The translations under genes and the position numbers were made by a program. 64,000 nucleotides of DNA. It comes from Comamonas koreensis. Its GTDB lineage: Bacteria; Pseudomonadota; Gammaproteobacteria; Burkholderiales; Burkholderiaceae_C. The stretch is taken from assembly GCF_014076495.1 (NCBI RefSeq), contig NZ_CP043575.1, positions 2,914,001 through 2,978,000 of the forward strand. The letters are read 5' to 3'. Shown one piece after another: positions 1 to 8,904 of the stretch (position 1 is its first letter; the number at the start of each line of letters is the position of its first letter). Under the pieces are notes generated by a model. It was given only the letters and a program-made list of their open reading frames with translations. It made no database searches and was not told the DNA's origin.

Positions 1-1
1 G

Positions 2-1390
2 GCGCGGTTTGCGATGCGGTGTGCGGCCTGGGCCGAGAAGTGGTTTCCCGATTCCTGGGTGTTTGCGGTCGTGGGGATTGCGATTGTGGTGGCAGCGGCC
101 CTGGCCATTGGTGTGCCGGTGCAAGAGACGAGCAAGGCTTTTGGCAAGGGCTTTTGGAGCCTGATCCCGTTCACGATGCAAATGGCCTTTGTGGTGATTG
201 GCGGCTATGTGGTGGCCAGCTCCAAGCCCGCGTCGCGCCTGATTGAAGCGCTGGCCAAGGTGCCTGGCAATGGCCGCAGTGCGGTGGCCTGGGTGGCGCT
301 GATCTCGATGGTGGCCTCGCTCCTCAACTGGGGCTTGAGCCTGGTGTTTGGCGGCCTGCTGGTCAAGGCGCTGGCCCGCCGCACCGACCTGAAAATGGAC
401 TACCGGGCCGCCGGCGCTGCGGCCTACCTGGGCCTGGGTGCCGTCTGGGCGCTGGGCATTTCCTCGTCGGCCGCGCAGCTGCAGGCCAACCCGGCCAGCC
501 TGCCGCCGTCGATCCTGGCGATTACTGGTGTGATCCCGTTTACCGAGACGATTTTCTTGTGGCAATCGGGCGTGATGCTGCTGGCCCTGGTGCTGATCTC
601 GCTGGTGATTGCCTATGTGACGGCCCCGGGCGCTGCCAACGCCAAGGATGCTGCCGCCTGCCAGGTGGACATCAGCGCCGAGGCGCAGCCGGTGACCAAG
701 CCCACGCGGCCCGGTGAATGGCTGGAGCACAGCCCGCTGCTGATCATTTTTCTGGTGCTGCTGGCAGTCGGCTGGATGGTCGAAGAGTTCTCCAGCAAGC
801 CGGCGATCCAGGCGATCTCGGGCCTCAACACCTACAACCTGATTTTTCTGATGGTGGGCGCGCTGCTGCACTGGCGCCCGCGCAGCTTTTTGGATGCGGT
901 CGCGCGCGCCGTGCCCACCACCACCGGTGTGCTGATCCAGTTCCCGCTGTATGGCTCGATTGCTGCGATCATGACCGAGGTCAAGGGCGTCGATGGCCAC
1001 ACCATTGCGCACTACATCTCGACCTTCTTCACCCAGATCGCCACGCATGACACCTATGCGCTGCTGATGGGCGTGTACTCGGCCATTCTGGGCTTTTTCA
1101 TTCCGTCGGGCGGCGGCAAGTGGATCATCGAGGCGCCGTATGTGATGCAGGTGGCCAACGACCTGCAGTACCACCTGGGCTGGGCCGTGCAGATCTACAA
1201 CGCCGCCGAGGCACTGCCCAATCTGATCAACCCCTTCTACATGCTGCCGCTGTTGGGCGTGCTGGGCCTCAAGGCGCGCGACCTGATCGGCTTTACCTTT
1301 GTGCAGCTGCTGGTGCACATCCCGGTGGTGCTGTTTCTGCTGTGGTTCCTGGGGCAGACCCTGGCCTATATTCCGCCCGTGATGCCCTGA
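2..1390 (+). CDS. atoE: Short-chain fatty acid transporter, AtoE family (5' partial)
   Basis: Multi-spanning inner-membrane permease of the AtoE short-chain fatty-acid uptake family. The hydrophobic segments cover nearly the whole protein, with family-like stretches such as FIPSGGGKWIIEAPY near residue 360 and an Ala/Asn-rich helix (AAEALPNLINPFYMLPLL) close to the C-terminus. An ATG lies at base 14, but the frame stays open to the window edge and reads ARFAMRCAAWAEKWFPDSW. Family members carry a few residues before this point, so I treat the gene as cut at the left edge. It is followed by an intrinsic terminator at 1421-1445. The substrate (acetoacetate or butyrate class) is inferred from the family only. 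Confidence 0.85.
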   Translation, partial: ARFAMRCAAWAEKWFPDSWVFAVVGIAIVVAAALAIGVPVQETSKAFGKGFWSLIPFTMQMAFVVIGGYVVASSKPASRLIEALAKVPGNGRSAVAWVALISMVASLLNWGLSLVFGGLLVKALARRTDLKMDYRAAGAAAYLGLGAVWALGISSSAAQLQANPASLPPSILAITGVIPFTETIFLWQSGVMLLALVLISLVIAYVTAPGAANAKDAAACQVDISAEAQPVTKPTRPGEWLEHSPLLIIFLVLLAVGWMVEEFSSKPAIQAISGLNTYNLIFLMVGALLHWRPRSFLDAVARAVPTTTGVLIQFPLYGSIAAIMTEVKGVDGHTIAHYISTFFTQIATHDTYALLMGVYSAILGFFIPSGGGKWIIEAPYVMQVANDLQYHLGWAVQIYNAAEALPNLINPFYMLPLLGVLGLKARDLIGFTFVQLLVHIPVVLFLLWFLGQTLAYIPPVMP

Positions 1391-1420
1391 GCATCGTTAG
1401 GTGGCAACCGGCCATGACCC

Positions 1421-1445
1421 GGGCGAGCTGCGGCTCGCCTTTTTG
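1421..1445 (+). terminator. Intrinsic terminator after the fatty-acid transporter
   Basis: Stem GGCGAGC (1422-1428), loop TGCG, stem GCTCGCC (1433-1439), followed by TTTTT. It lies 30 bases after the transporter stop. Confidence 0.8.
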
Positions 1446-1522
1446 CTGACTTCGCTTACATGACCGGCAGCCATTTCGGGTTAACCTTGGCCCCCATCGA
1501 AGACAACAATGAGGACAGAGCA

Positions 1523-2269
1523 ATGCAAAACACCACATGGAGCGGCGCTGCACTGGGCGCACTGGCACTGGCTTTGGCGGCCATCGCCCCCACCGCACAG
1601 GCGCAGTATGGGCGCGACGGCGAGGTGACCTGCGAGAGCCAGGACGGGCGCACGCGCGAATGCCGCACGCCGTTTCGCGATCCGGTGGTGAGCGAGACCT
1701 TGTCGAGCGCCTCTTGCGTCGAAGGCCGCAGCTGGGGCCACCGCGGTGGCGGCGTGGTCTGGGTGACCGATGGTTGCCGGGCCCGTTTTGCCGATAGCCG
1801 AGGCGGCGGCGGTGGCTGGGGTGGTGGCGGTGGCAGTAACCAGCTGGTGCGCTGCGAGAGCAACGACGGGCGCATGCGCGAATGCGCCATTCCGCGTGGC
1901 GCCAGGGTCGAGGTTGCCCGCCAGCTCTCCGACGCTCGCTGCGACGAGGGCCGCAGCTGGGGCCAACGCAGCGATATGGTCTGGGTCAGCCGCGGCTGCC
2001 GCGCCGATTTTGCCATCAGCAGCGGTTACGGTGGCGGCTACGGCGGCGGCCGGCCCAATCCTGGATATGGCCAGGGCCGGGAGCTGACCTGCAGCAGCGA
2101 CGACCGCCGCGACAACAGCTGCGACTGGAATGCGCGCTGGGGCCGTCCGGTGCTGCTGGAGCAGTTGTCCAGCGACAGCTGCCGCGAAGGCTATACCTGG
2201 GGTTATGACGACCGCGCGCGCCGCATCTGGGTCACGCGCGGTTGCCGTGGGCGTTTTGGCAGCCGCTGA
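1523..2269 (+). CDS. Secreted DUF3011 protein with three cysteine-rich repeats
   Basis: Exported protein of unknown function. The start at 1523 (MQNTTWSG) is preferred because GAGGA lies about 10 bases upstream and a signal peptide ending TAQAQ follows; the open frame extends 21 codons further without a ribosome site. The mature part has three DUF3011-type units, each with a first Cys pair (VTCES...REC, VRCES...REC, LTCSS...NSC) and a second pair in SC-EGRSWG...GCRA-F form, separated by Gly-rich linkers (GGGGGWGGGGG, GGGYGGG). Twelve repeat cysteines suggest disulfide-bonded periplasmic modules. DUF3011 proteins are common in Comamonadaceae and Xanthomonadaceae, but no function is established. 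Confidence 0.8.
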   Translation: MQNTTWSGAALGALALALAAIAPTAQAQYGRDGEVTCESQDGRTRECRTPFRDPVVSETLSSASCVEGRSWGHRGGGVVWVTDGCRARFADSRGGGGGWGGGGGSNQLVRCESNDGRMRECAIPRGARVEVARQLSDARCDEGRSWGQRSDMVWVSRGCRADFAISSGYGGGYGGGRPNPGYGQGRELTCSSDDRRDNSCDWNARWGRPVLLEQLSSDSCREGYTWGYDDRARRIWVTRGCRGRFGSR

Positions 2270-2287
2270 GCCAGGTAAACCACGACC

Positions 2288-2318
2288 AAGCGGTCGGCGT
2301 TAGCTGGCCGCTTTTTTC
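2288..2318 (+). terminator. Intrinsic terminator after the DUF3011 gene
   Basis: AAGCGGTC (2288-2295) pairs with GGCCGCTT (one G-U pair) and is followed by TTTTTT. It overlaps the 3' end of the convergent glycerate kinase gene. Confidence 0.7.
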
Positions 2319-3718
2319 ATGGCGGTTTCCAGCGGCTGCAGAATCAGCAGTGCGCGAAAATCGTTCACATTGGTGTGCGTGGGGCCGGTCACCACCAGAT
2401 CGCCCAGTGGGCCAAAAAAGCCATAGCTGTCATTGCGGTCCTGGTAGGCAGAGGGCTTTTGCTGCAAGGCGGCGGCGCGGGCCAGGGTGTCGGGGGTCAC
2501 CACGGCGCCTGCATTGTCTTCCACGCCATCAATGCCATCGGTATCAGCGGCCAGCGCCCATACGCCAGGCACGGCCTGCAGTGCCTGGGCCAGGCCCAGG
2601 CAGAACTCGCCGGCACGGCCGCCCCGGCCACGCGCAGCACCTTCGGCTGGTTGGCGCACCGTCACCGTGGTCTCACCGCCTGACAGAATCACGCAGGGCC
2701 GGGCAAAGGGCTGGCCATGCAGCGCCACAGCCCGCGCCAGCGCAGCATGCACTTTGGCCACCTCCCGGGATTCGCCTTCGATCTCGTCGCTCAGCACATG
2801 GCAGGCAATGCCCGCGTCACGCGCGGCAGCGGCTGCTGCTTGCAAGGACTGCTGCGGGGTGGCAATCAGCTGCACCTGGTGGCCGGCAAAGCGCGGGTCG
2901 CCGGGCTTGGGGGTTTCCAGCAAGCCGCTGTGCAGCGCCTCGCGCACCGGCTCAGGTACCGCAATCGCATAGCGCTCCAGGATTGCCAGCGCATCGGCGC
3001 AGGTGCTGGGGTCTGGCACTGTCGGGCCGCTGGCGATGATGGCCGGCGAATCACCCGGCACATCGCTGATCAGCAGGCTGACCACCTGCGCCGGATGGCA
3101 GGCTGCGCCCAGGCGCCCGCCCTTGATGCGCGAGAGGTGCTTGCGCACGCAGTTCATCTCGCCAATGTGGGCGCCGCTGTCGAGCAGCTCGCGGTTGATG
3201 CGCTGCTTGTCGGCAAGGGTCAGGCCCTCGGCCGGCAGGGTCAGCAATGCCGAGCCGCCGCCCGAGATCAGGCAAATCACCAGGTCATCGGCGCTGAGCC
3301 CTTCGGTCAAGGCCAGCATGCGCTGGGCCGCTTGCAGGCCGGCAGCATCGGGCACCGGGTGGGCCGCTTCCACCACCTCGATGCGCTGGACCAGGCCCGG
3401 CGGGCGCGGCGGAACATGCCCATAGCGGGTGACGACCAGGCCCGACAGCGGTGCCTGCGCGGGCCAGAGCTGCTCGAGCGCCTGCGCCATCGCCGCGCCG
3501 GCCTTGCCCGCGCCAACCACCAAGGTGCGGCCCTTGGGTACGGCTGGCAAATGCTTGCGCAGGCCTTCGAGCGGCAGCGCATCGCGCACGGCAACCCGGT
3601 ACAGGTGCTGCAAAAACTGCAAGGGCTGCAGATGGGGCTCAGGCACGGGCTGGGCAGCATCGCTGCCATGCACATCGATCAGGTGGGCCGCAAAGGCCGC
3701 GGAGGCGGTAGAGGTCAT
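2300..3718 (-). CDS. Glycerate 2-kinase (MOFRL family, TtuD/GckA type)
   Basis: Predicted cytosolic kinase converting D-glycerate to 2-phosphoglycerate; older annotation calls this family hydroxypyruvate reductase. At 472 residues it is somewhat longer than the usual 420-450. Visible family signatures are VVGAGKAGAAMA (residues 67-78), CLISGGGSALLTLPA (149-163), a MOFRL-domain stretch CVILSGGETTVTV and the C-terminal ALAADTDGIDG. The gene stands alone between a convergent DUF3011 gene and a divergent rlmB, so the source of glycerate (glyoxylate or tartrate pathway) cannot be read from context. Confidence 0.85.
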   Translation of the reverse strand: MTSTASAAFAAHLIDVHGSDAAQPVPEPHLQPLQFLQHLYRVAVRDALPLEGLRKHLPAVPKGRTLVVGAGKAGAAMAQALEQLWPAQAPLSGLVVTRYGHVPPRPPGLVQRIEVVEAAHPVPDAAGLQAAQRMLALTEGLSADDLVICLISGGGSALLTLPAEGLTLADKQRINRELLDSGAHIGEMNCVRKHLSRIKGGRLGAACHPAQVVSLLISDVPGDSPAIIASGPTVPDPSTCADALAILERYAIAVPEPVREALHSGLLETPKPGDPRFAGHQVQLIATPQQSLQAAAAAARDAGIACHVLSDEIEGESREVAKVHAALARAVALHGQPFARPCVILSGGETTVTVRQPAEGAARGRGGRAGEFCLGLAQALQAVPGVWALAADTDGIDGVEDNAGAVVTPDTLARAAALQQKPSAYQDRNDSYGFFGPLGDLVVTGPTHTNVNDFRALLILQPLETAMKKAAS

Positions 3719-3850
3719 GGGGGGAGCCTGTTCAAAGTCGCTGCAAGCGTCGCAGATATGGCCGGGTTTGCCAAGGCGCAGCTTGTCGCCCCTGCATGGG
3801 ATGGTCGCTGCGCCCCCCGGGGTATGGGCAAGCAGCGATAATGCTGCCCT

Positions 3851-4612
3851 ATGTCATCCCCCAAAGTGTTGTTCGGCTTCCATGCCGTTGGTGTGCGCAT
3901 GAAGACTGCGCCCAAATCGATCATCGAAGTCTATTTCGAGTCCACGCGCCGCGACGCGCGCATGCGCCAATTTCTGGAGCGCGCCAAAGAGGCGGGGGTG
4001 CGGCTGATCGAGGCGGATGCACCACGCATCGCCAAGCTGGCGGGCTCGCATGGCCACCAGGGTGTGGCCGCGCGCGTCGAAGAGATCAAGGATACTCGCA
4101 CCCTCGATGAGCTGCTCGACGACCTGGAAGAAGCCGGTGTCACCTCGCCGCTCTTGCTGGTGCTCGACGGTGTGACCGACCCGCACAACTTGGGTGCCTG
4201 CCTGCGCGTGGCTGATGGTGCCGGTGCCCATGCGGTGATTGCGCCCAAGGACCATGCAGTCGGCATCAATGCCACCGTGGCCAAGGTCGCCAGTGGCGCT
4301 GCCGAGACGGTACCGTACTTCATGGTGACCAACCTGGCGCGTACCTTGAAAGAGCTCAAGGAGCGCAATGTCTGGATCATCGGCACCAGCGACGACGCCC
4401 CCAACACGCTGTACCAGGTGGACCTCAAGGGCCCCGTGGCCCTGGTGCTGGGTGCCGAAGGCGATGGCATGCGCCAGCTCACCCGCAAGACCTGTGATGA
4501 GCTGATCGGCATCCCGATGATGGGCGCTGTCTCCAGCCTCAACGTGTCGGTGGCCAGCGGCGTGTGTCTGTATGAAGCGCTGCGCCAGCGCACGCCTGCA
4601 AAGGCCGGTTAA
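3851..4612 (+). CDS. rlmB: 23S rRNA (guanosine-2251 2'-O)-methyltransferase RlmB
   Basis: SpoU-family SAM-dependent methyltransferase modifying G2251 in the ribosomal P loop. An N-terminal substrate-binding domain ([11 protein letters not shown], residues 7-17) precedes the SPOUT knot. The three SpoU motifs are clear: [43 protein letters not shown] and [20 protein letters not shown]. At 253 residues it matches the family. The first ATG of the frame is used; it is separated from the divergent glycerate kinase by 130 bases. In related genomes rlmB often follows rnr, which is not present here. Confidence 0.95.
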   Translation: MSSPKVLFGFHAVGVRMKTAPKSIIEVYFESTRRDARMRQFLERAKEAGVRLIEADAPRIAKLAGSHGHQGVAARVEEIKDTRTLDELLDDLEEAGVTSPLLLVLDGVTDPHNLGACLRVADGAGAHAVIAPKDHAVGINATVAKVASGAAETVPYFMVTNLARTLKELKERNVWIIGTSDDAPNTLYQVDLKGPVALVLGAEGDGMRQLTRKTCDELIGIPMMGAVSSLNVSVASGVCLYEALRQRTPAKAG

Positions 4613-4655
4613 AACGCTGTTTCCGCTGGCTCACCGCGTGAGGCGCGGGGGCATC

Positions 4656-4697
4656 GAAAAAAGGCTGGACCCTAGCGGGCTCAGCCTTTTTGTTTTG
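4656..4697. terminator. Bidirectional terminator between rlmB and the PepSY gene
   Basis: AAAAAAGGCTG (4657-4667) pairs with CAGCCTTTTTT across a short loop, with A-rich and T-rich flanks on both strands. It sits between two convergent genes and can serve both. Confidence 0.75.
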
Positions 4698-4735
4698 TGC
4701 AGACCGCAGCGCGTGCGCGCAAGGGCGAGGGCGAC

Positions 4736-5386
4736 TTAGTCGTCCAGCTTCTCGCGCAGCACCGCACCGGTTTCAGGGTGGATCTTCAGATCCACGCGGA
4801 AACCCTGGGCATTGATCGCATCGGCTTCCCAGATGCCGTCATCGAGCTCCAGGTCGTGGATGTGGGTGTAGCCCGCCTGGGTCAGCAGCTGCTGGATTTG
4901 CGCCGCGCTCAAGACCGCGCTGCCGGCCCCCGCGCCCGGCGTGGGAGCAGGCTGGCCGGGTTGGGACAGCACATCCAGGCTTACCGGGTGCAGCACCAGC
5001 TTTTGCTTAACGCCGTTGGCGCCGCGCACCTTGGCTTCCCAGAAGCCGTCGTCAAACTCTACTTCCTTGATCTGGCCGTAGCCCAGCGACTGCAGCTTGG
5101 CAGCGACCTGGCTGGCGCCGGGGTAGGTGCTGCCCAGCTCGGCCTTGCGCAGGGCCACCAGGCTGCCGTCGGCATCGCTCACCAGCACATAGGCGCGGCT
5201 GCCGTCTTGCTGGGTAGCCTTGGCAGTCCAGTAACCGTATTGCTTTTCCAGGTCTTGCGCTGCGACCAGGCCGCTGGCGCTGATGCTGTTGAGCACTTCC
5301 TGGGCGTTGTAGGCCTGGGCGGCAAACGGCAGGCTGGCAGCGATGCTGGCGGCACCCAGGATGCAGGCGATGGTGGTCTTCTTCAT
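4736..5386 (-). CDS. Secreted PepSY-domain protein
   Basis: Small exported protein (216 residues) with a signal peptide MKKTTIACILGAASIAASLPFAAQA and PepSY-like units. Two WEAK/WEAD-type strands are visible: IKEVEFDDGFWEAKVRG around residue 107 and IHDLELDDGIWEADAINA around residue 177, the latter followed by LKIHPETGAVL, a typical PepSY end. A Pro/Gly/Ala-rich linker (QPGQPAPTPGAGAG) separates them. PepSY modules are thought to act as periplasmic inhibitors or sensors. It is divergent from a second PepSY gene joined to a two-component system, suggesting both belong to one regulon. The ligand is unknown. Confidence 0.8.
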   Translation of the reverse strand: MKKTTIACILGAASIAASLPFAAQAYNAQEVLNSISASGLVAAQDLEKQYGYWTAKATQQDGSRAYVLVSDADGSLVALRKAELGSTYPGASQVAAKLQSLGYGQIKEVEFDDGFWEAKVRGANGVKQKLVLHPVSLDVLSQPGQPAPTPGAGAGSAVLSAAQIQQLLTQAGYTHIHDLELDDGIWEADAINAQGFRVDLKIHPETGAVLREKLDD

Positions 5387-5518
5387 GGTTCAATCCCTTC
5401 AATGTGGTGACATGCAAACCAGCAGTTGGCTGATTCGTCATGGACTGAAGTATTGAAAACCTTGCCTAAACGCAGTGTGAAGCGACCGTTCATGGTCTGT
5501 TTAATCGTGCTTGTCATA

Positions 5519-6268
5519 ATGCCTGCCATGGCGCAAATTCCCCCCCGCTTTTCTCGCATCGCTGCCTGGCCCCTGGCCTGCAGCTTGCTGCTGGGGGGCG
5601 CCAGCCAAGCGGCCGAGCATGACGCGGTACGTGCGGCGGTGGCCACTGGCCAGTACAAGCCCTTGTCCGCGATCCTGAGCGACATTGCCGCGAGCCAGGC
5701 CGGCCGCGTGGTGGATGTCGAGACCAAGCGCGGCCCCAAGGGCGAGCTGCGCTACGAGATCAAGCTGGTGGACAGCCAGGGCCTCAAGCAGGAGCTGCTG
5801 ATCGACGCGGCCAGTGGCCAGACCGTGCAGCGCGTGGCCAAGGACCGCTCGCAGGCGCTGGGGATGCGGGAGCTGGCCCAGTACCTGGCCAAGCTGGCGC
5901 AGCAGCACGCCAGCCGCATCACCGATGTGGAGTTTGAGCGCGACAGCCAGGGCCGGGGCGTCTATGAAATCAAGCTCAGCGCCGACCAGCAAGGCTACCG
6001 CAAGCTGGTGATGGAGGCCGCGACCGGCCAAGTGCTGCCCCCCGCCCAGGCCAAGGCACGCAACCCGGCGCCGCTCAAGCGGGCTGACGAGGTATTGCAG
6101 GCGCTGGCACCGCGCTTCACGGGCCAGGTGCTCGAAGTGGAGCTGGAGCATGACGAGGGCCAGGGCTCTTATTACGAGATCGAACTGCTGCAGGGCAATG
6201 GCAGTACCTTGAAGCTCAAGGTGGATGCACGCAGCCTGCAGGTGCTCCAACAAAAGATGGAGGATTGA
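5519..6268 (+). CDS. Secreted PepSY-domain protein upstream of a two-component system
   Basis: Exported protein with three PepSY-like repeats: VVDVETKRGPKGELRYEIKL, ITDVEFERDSQGRGVYEIKL and VLEVELEHDEGQGSYYEIEL, each followed by a hydrophobic strand and an AATGQ or DARS turn. I place the start at 5519 (MPAMAQIPPRF) or 5528 because a signal peptide ending GGASQA follows; the longer open frame from 5426 has no supporting ribosome site. The stop is 6 bases before the response regulator, so the two are co-transcribed. A plausible role is a periplasmic accessory sensor for that system, by analogy with other PepSY-two-component operons. Confidence 0.75.
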   Translation: MPAMAQIPPRFSRIAAWPLACSLLLGGASQAAEHDAVRAAVATGQYKPLSAILSDIAASQAGRVVDVETKRGPKGELRYEIKLVDSQGLKQELLIDAASGQTVQRVAKDRSQALGMRELAQYLAKLAQQHASRITDVEFERDSQGRGVYEIKLSADQQGYRKLVMEAATGQVLPPAQAKARNPAPLKRADEVLQALAPRFTGQVLEVELEHDEGQGSYYEIELLQGNGSTLKLKVDARSLQVLQQKMED

Positions 6269-6274
6269 GCGCTG

Positions 6275-6940
6275 ATGCGAATTCTGGTGGTCGAAGACGA
6301 TGCGGAACTGGCCGCGCAAATGCAGCAGGCACTGGCGCGTGCCGGTTTCTCAGTGGATGTGGAAGCCGATGGCGATGCCGCATCGTTTGCCGGCAGCACC
6401 GAGCCCTACGACGCAGCCGTGCTGGACCTGGGCCTGCCCCAGCGCGATGGGCTGACGGTGTTGCGCGACTGGCGCGAGGCGGGTTGCCACTGGCCGGTGC
6501 TGATCCTGACGGCGCGCAACCGCTGGAGCGACAAGGTGGCCGGCTTTGGCGCCGGAGCTGACGACTACCTGACCAAGCCCTTCATGCTCGACGAGGTGGT
6601 GCTGCGCCTGCGTGCCATGCTGCGCCGCAGCACTGGCAGTGCGGCCACCGTGCTGCGCGCGGGCTGCCTGGAATACGACGTAACGGCCGGCCGCTTTTTG
6701 CAGGACGGCCAGGGTTTGCAGCTGACGGCGCAGGAGCATAAGATTCTGGCCTATTTGATGCACCACCCCAACCGGGTGCTCACGCGCACCGAGATCAGCG
6801 AGCATGTCTATGCCCGAGATCTGGACCCGGACTCCAACACGCTTGATGTGCTGATCGGCCGCATACGGCGCAAGCTGCGCCAGTCCGATCTGCTGGTGAC
6901 CGAGCGCGGCCAGGGTTTTCGGCTGAACGCGCCCAGCTAG
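6275..6940 (+). CDS. OmpR/PhoB-family response regulator
   Basis: Two-domain transcription factor of 221 residues. The receiver domain (1-115) has the acidic pair in VVEDDAE, the phospho-acceptor Asp51 in AVLDLGLPQRDG, and the conserved Lys in YLTKPF. A winged-helix DNA-binding domain follows (about 125-220), with typical LTAQEHKIL and HVYARDLDPDSNTLDVLIGRIRRKL stretches. The QseB/PmrA subgroup looks closest. It sits between the PepSY gene (6-base gap) and the histidine kinase (24-base gap). Its likely targets include the divergent PepSY promoters in 5387-5518. Confidence 0.9.
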   Translation: MRILVVEDDAELAAQMQQALARAGFSVDVEADGDAASFAGSTEPYDAAVLDLGLPQRDGLTVLRDWREAGCHWPVLILTARNRWSDKVAGFGAGADDYLTKPFMLDEVVLRLRAMLRRSTGSAATVLRAGCLEYDVTAGRFLQDGQGLQLTAQEHKILAYLMHHPNRVLTRTEISEHVYARDLDPDSNTLDVLIGRIRRKLRQSDLLVTERGQGFRLNAPS

Positions 6941-6964
6941 CTGCTGCTGTAGCCCCGCCGCACC

Positions 6965-8428
6965 ATGGCCTTCCCTCCCAGTTCTGTCCACGAGCGGCCG
7001 CCCGCGCGGCGCTCACCTGCGCGGCGCTGGTCGCTGGCTGCGCGCATGGCCGCCCTGGTCATCGTGCCCAGTTTGCTGGTGATGGGGCTGGGCGGCTGGT
7101 GGCTGCGTTATGAGGTGCATGCCAGCTTGCTGGGCAGCATGTCGCGCAGCCTGGAGGAAAAATCCGAGCGCATCCACGCGCGCCTGGCGCTGCTGCCCGA
7201 TGGCCGGGTGCAAGAGGCGGCGGGCGGCAGCGACGAGTTCAGCGCCATTTTCTCGGGCTGGTACTGGCAGTTGCAGGGCCAGGCGCGCGCGCCCCTGCGA
7301 ACAGCCGCAGAGCCGGTGGTGCTGGCGCGCTCCCGCTCGCTGTGGGACCAGCCCGACCTGGTGGTGAGCCCAGCCCGGCTGTGGGGCAGCGAACGCTTGC
7401 AGCAGGCCCGGGGCCCGCAGCAGGAGCCGCTTTTGGTACAGCATTTTTCGGTGCAGCTGGCAGCGGGCGCCGCGCCGATGCACTTGCAGGTCTTTGGCCC
7501 GGCTCAGCCGCTGATGGCCAGCCTGCGCCGCATTGACCAGATTTTGGGAATCACTAGCGCCATGCTGATCCTGCTGATTGGCGCGCTGGTCTGGCTGCAG
7601 CTGCGCGTGGGCCTGGCGCCGCTCAAGCGTCTGGTCGGTGTGATTGCCGGCCTGGACAAGCCGCTGCCAGGCGCTGCGCCCGCCACCGAGCAGATTGCGC
7701 AGCTGCCGCTGGGTGCCGATCTGCAGCCCTTGCAGCAGGAGCTGGCCGCCTTGCTCGCGCGCAATACCCAGGTGGTGGAGCGATCACGCTCGCATGCAGC
7801 CGACCTCAACCATGCGCTGAAAAAACCCTTGTCGCTGCTGATGGCCCATGCCGGCAGCGGTGCAGCCCTGCCGGCGGACCTGGTGCTGCAGCAGACCACG
7901 GCGATGGCGCGGCTGATTGACCGCTACCAGGCCCGTACCTTCAGCGATGCCACCCTGGTGCATGGGCCAAGCGCCGGCTTGCCTGTGGATGTGCTGGCCT
8001 GCGCGCGGCAGATGCTGGCGATGCTGCGCCAACTGCACCAGGCCAGCGACCTGGACTGGCAACTGGTGGAGGAGGGTGTCGCGCTGTGGTGGCGGGGCGA
8101 GCGCGCCGATCTGGAAGAGCTGCTGGGCAATCTGCTGGACAACGCGGGCAAATGGGCAGCCTCCCAGGTGCGCCTGACGGTGTATGGCAGCGCCACCCAA
8201 GGCCTGGTGCTGCAGGTGGAGGACGACGGCCCTGGCATGACGGCCGCACAAATGCAGGCAGCCGGCGCGCGGGGCCAGCGCTTTGATGAGACGGTTGATG
8301 GCACGGGCCTGGGCCTGTCGATTACCCAGCAAATCGTGCAAGGCTACGAAGGCCGGTTGCAATGGCGCAAGAGCGAGGCCTTGAAGGGGCTGCTGGTGCG
8401 CGTGGAGATGGCCGGCGTAGTGGCCTGA
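6965..8428 (+). CDS. Sensor histidine kinase, partner of the upstream regulator
   Basis: Membrane-bound kinase of 487 residues. One transmembrane helix lies near residues 28-48 (AALVIVPSLLVMGLGGWWL) and another near 195-215 (AMLILLIGALVWLQL), enclosing a periplasmic sensor of about 140 residues. The phospho-acceptor is His283 in ADLNHALKKPLSLL, a PhoQ-like H-box. The ATPase part shows the N-box NLLDNAGKWA, the G1 box DDGPGM and the G2 box GTGLGLSI. It is the last gene of the PepSY-regulator-kinase unit. The signal is unknown; the divergent PepSY proteins are candidate periplasmic modulators. Confidence 0.9.
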   Translation: MAFPPSSVHERPPARRSPARRWSLAARMAALVIVPSLLVMGLGGWWLRYEVHASLLGSMSRSLEEKSERIHARLALLPDGRVQEAAGGSDEFSAIFSGWYWQLQGQARAPLRTAAEPVVLARSRSLWDQPDLVVSPARLWGSERLQQARGPQQEPLLVQHFSVQLAAGAAPMHLQVFGPAQPLMASLRRIDQILGITSAMLILLIGALVWLQLRVGLAPLKRLVGVIAGLDKPLPGAAPATEQIAQLPLGADLQPLQQELAALLARNTQVVERSRSHAADLNHALKKPLSLLMAHAGSGAALPADLVLQQTTAMARLIDRYQARTFSDATLVHGPSAGLPVDVLACARQMLAMLRQLHQASDLDWQLVEEGVALWWRGERADLEELLGNLLDNAGKWAASQVRLTVYGSATQGLVLQVEDDGPGMTAAQMQAAGARGQRFDETVDGTGLGLSITQQIVQGYEGRLQWRKSEALKGLLVRVEMAGVVA

Positions 8429-8474
8429 TACGGCGCAGCGGCTCTAGGTGGGCTTGGTGGCCTTGGTGGCCTTA

Positions 8475-8837
8475 TCAAGTCCCCAGCTGCACGACCGGCA
8501 TGAATCCGCCAAAGATCATGCGCTTGGCATCAAACGGCATGTTGGCCGGTTGCATGTCCGCCAGGCGCGGGTCGGCCATCACCGCGGCATTGATGCGGTC
8601 GCGCTCGGCGCGCGAGGTGTAGACGATCCAGGAAAAGCAAGCGACCTCGTCCGCCTGTAGCTTGACCGCCATCGGAAACGAGGTGACTTCACCATCGGGC
8701 ACATCGTCGCCCATACATTCCCAGTACTGCAGTGCGCCGTGCTCCATCCAGACCTTGCCGGCCGCCTCGGCCATGGCTCGGTAGGCGTCGAGCTTGGCGC
8801 GGGGCACGGGCAGTACAAATCCATCGACATAAGGCAT
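8475..8837 (-). CDS. DUF1428 family protein (YbaA-like)
   Basis: Small cytosolic protein (120 residues) of the DUF1428 dimeric alpha-beta family. Typical features are the start MPYVDGFVLPVPRAKLDAYRAMA, the central GDDVPDGEVTSFP and FSWIVYTSRAERDRINAAVMADPRL. A good ribosome site (AGGAG) precedes the ATG at 8837. No biochemical role is established. It is followed on the same strand order by AHSA1 and VOC proteins, a combination often seen in clusters of DGPF/AHSA1/glyoxalase-like genes. Confidence 0.85.
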   Translation of the reverse strand: MPYVDGFVLPVPRAKLDAYRAMAEAAGKVWMEHGALQYWECMGDDVPDGEVTSFPMAVKLQADEVACFSWIVYTSRAERDRINAAVMADPRLADMQPANMPFDAKRMIFGGFMPVVQLGT

Positions 8838-8904
8838 GGTAGTCTCCTGGGCGCTCGAGCGGCGCTGTTATGGGTGGGCGCTACATCGCAGCGCGAGGAC
8901 GCAA

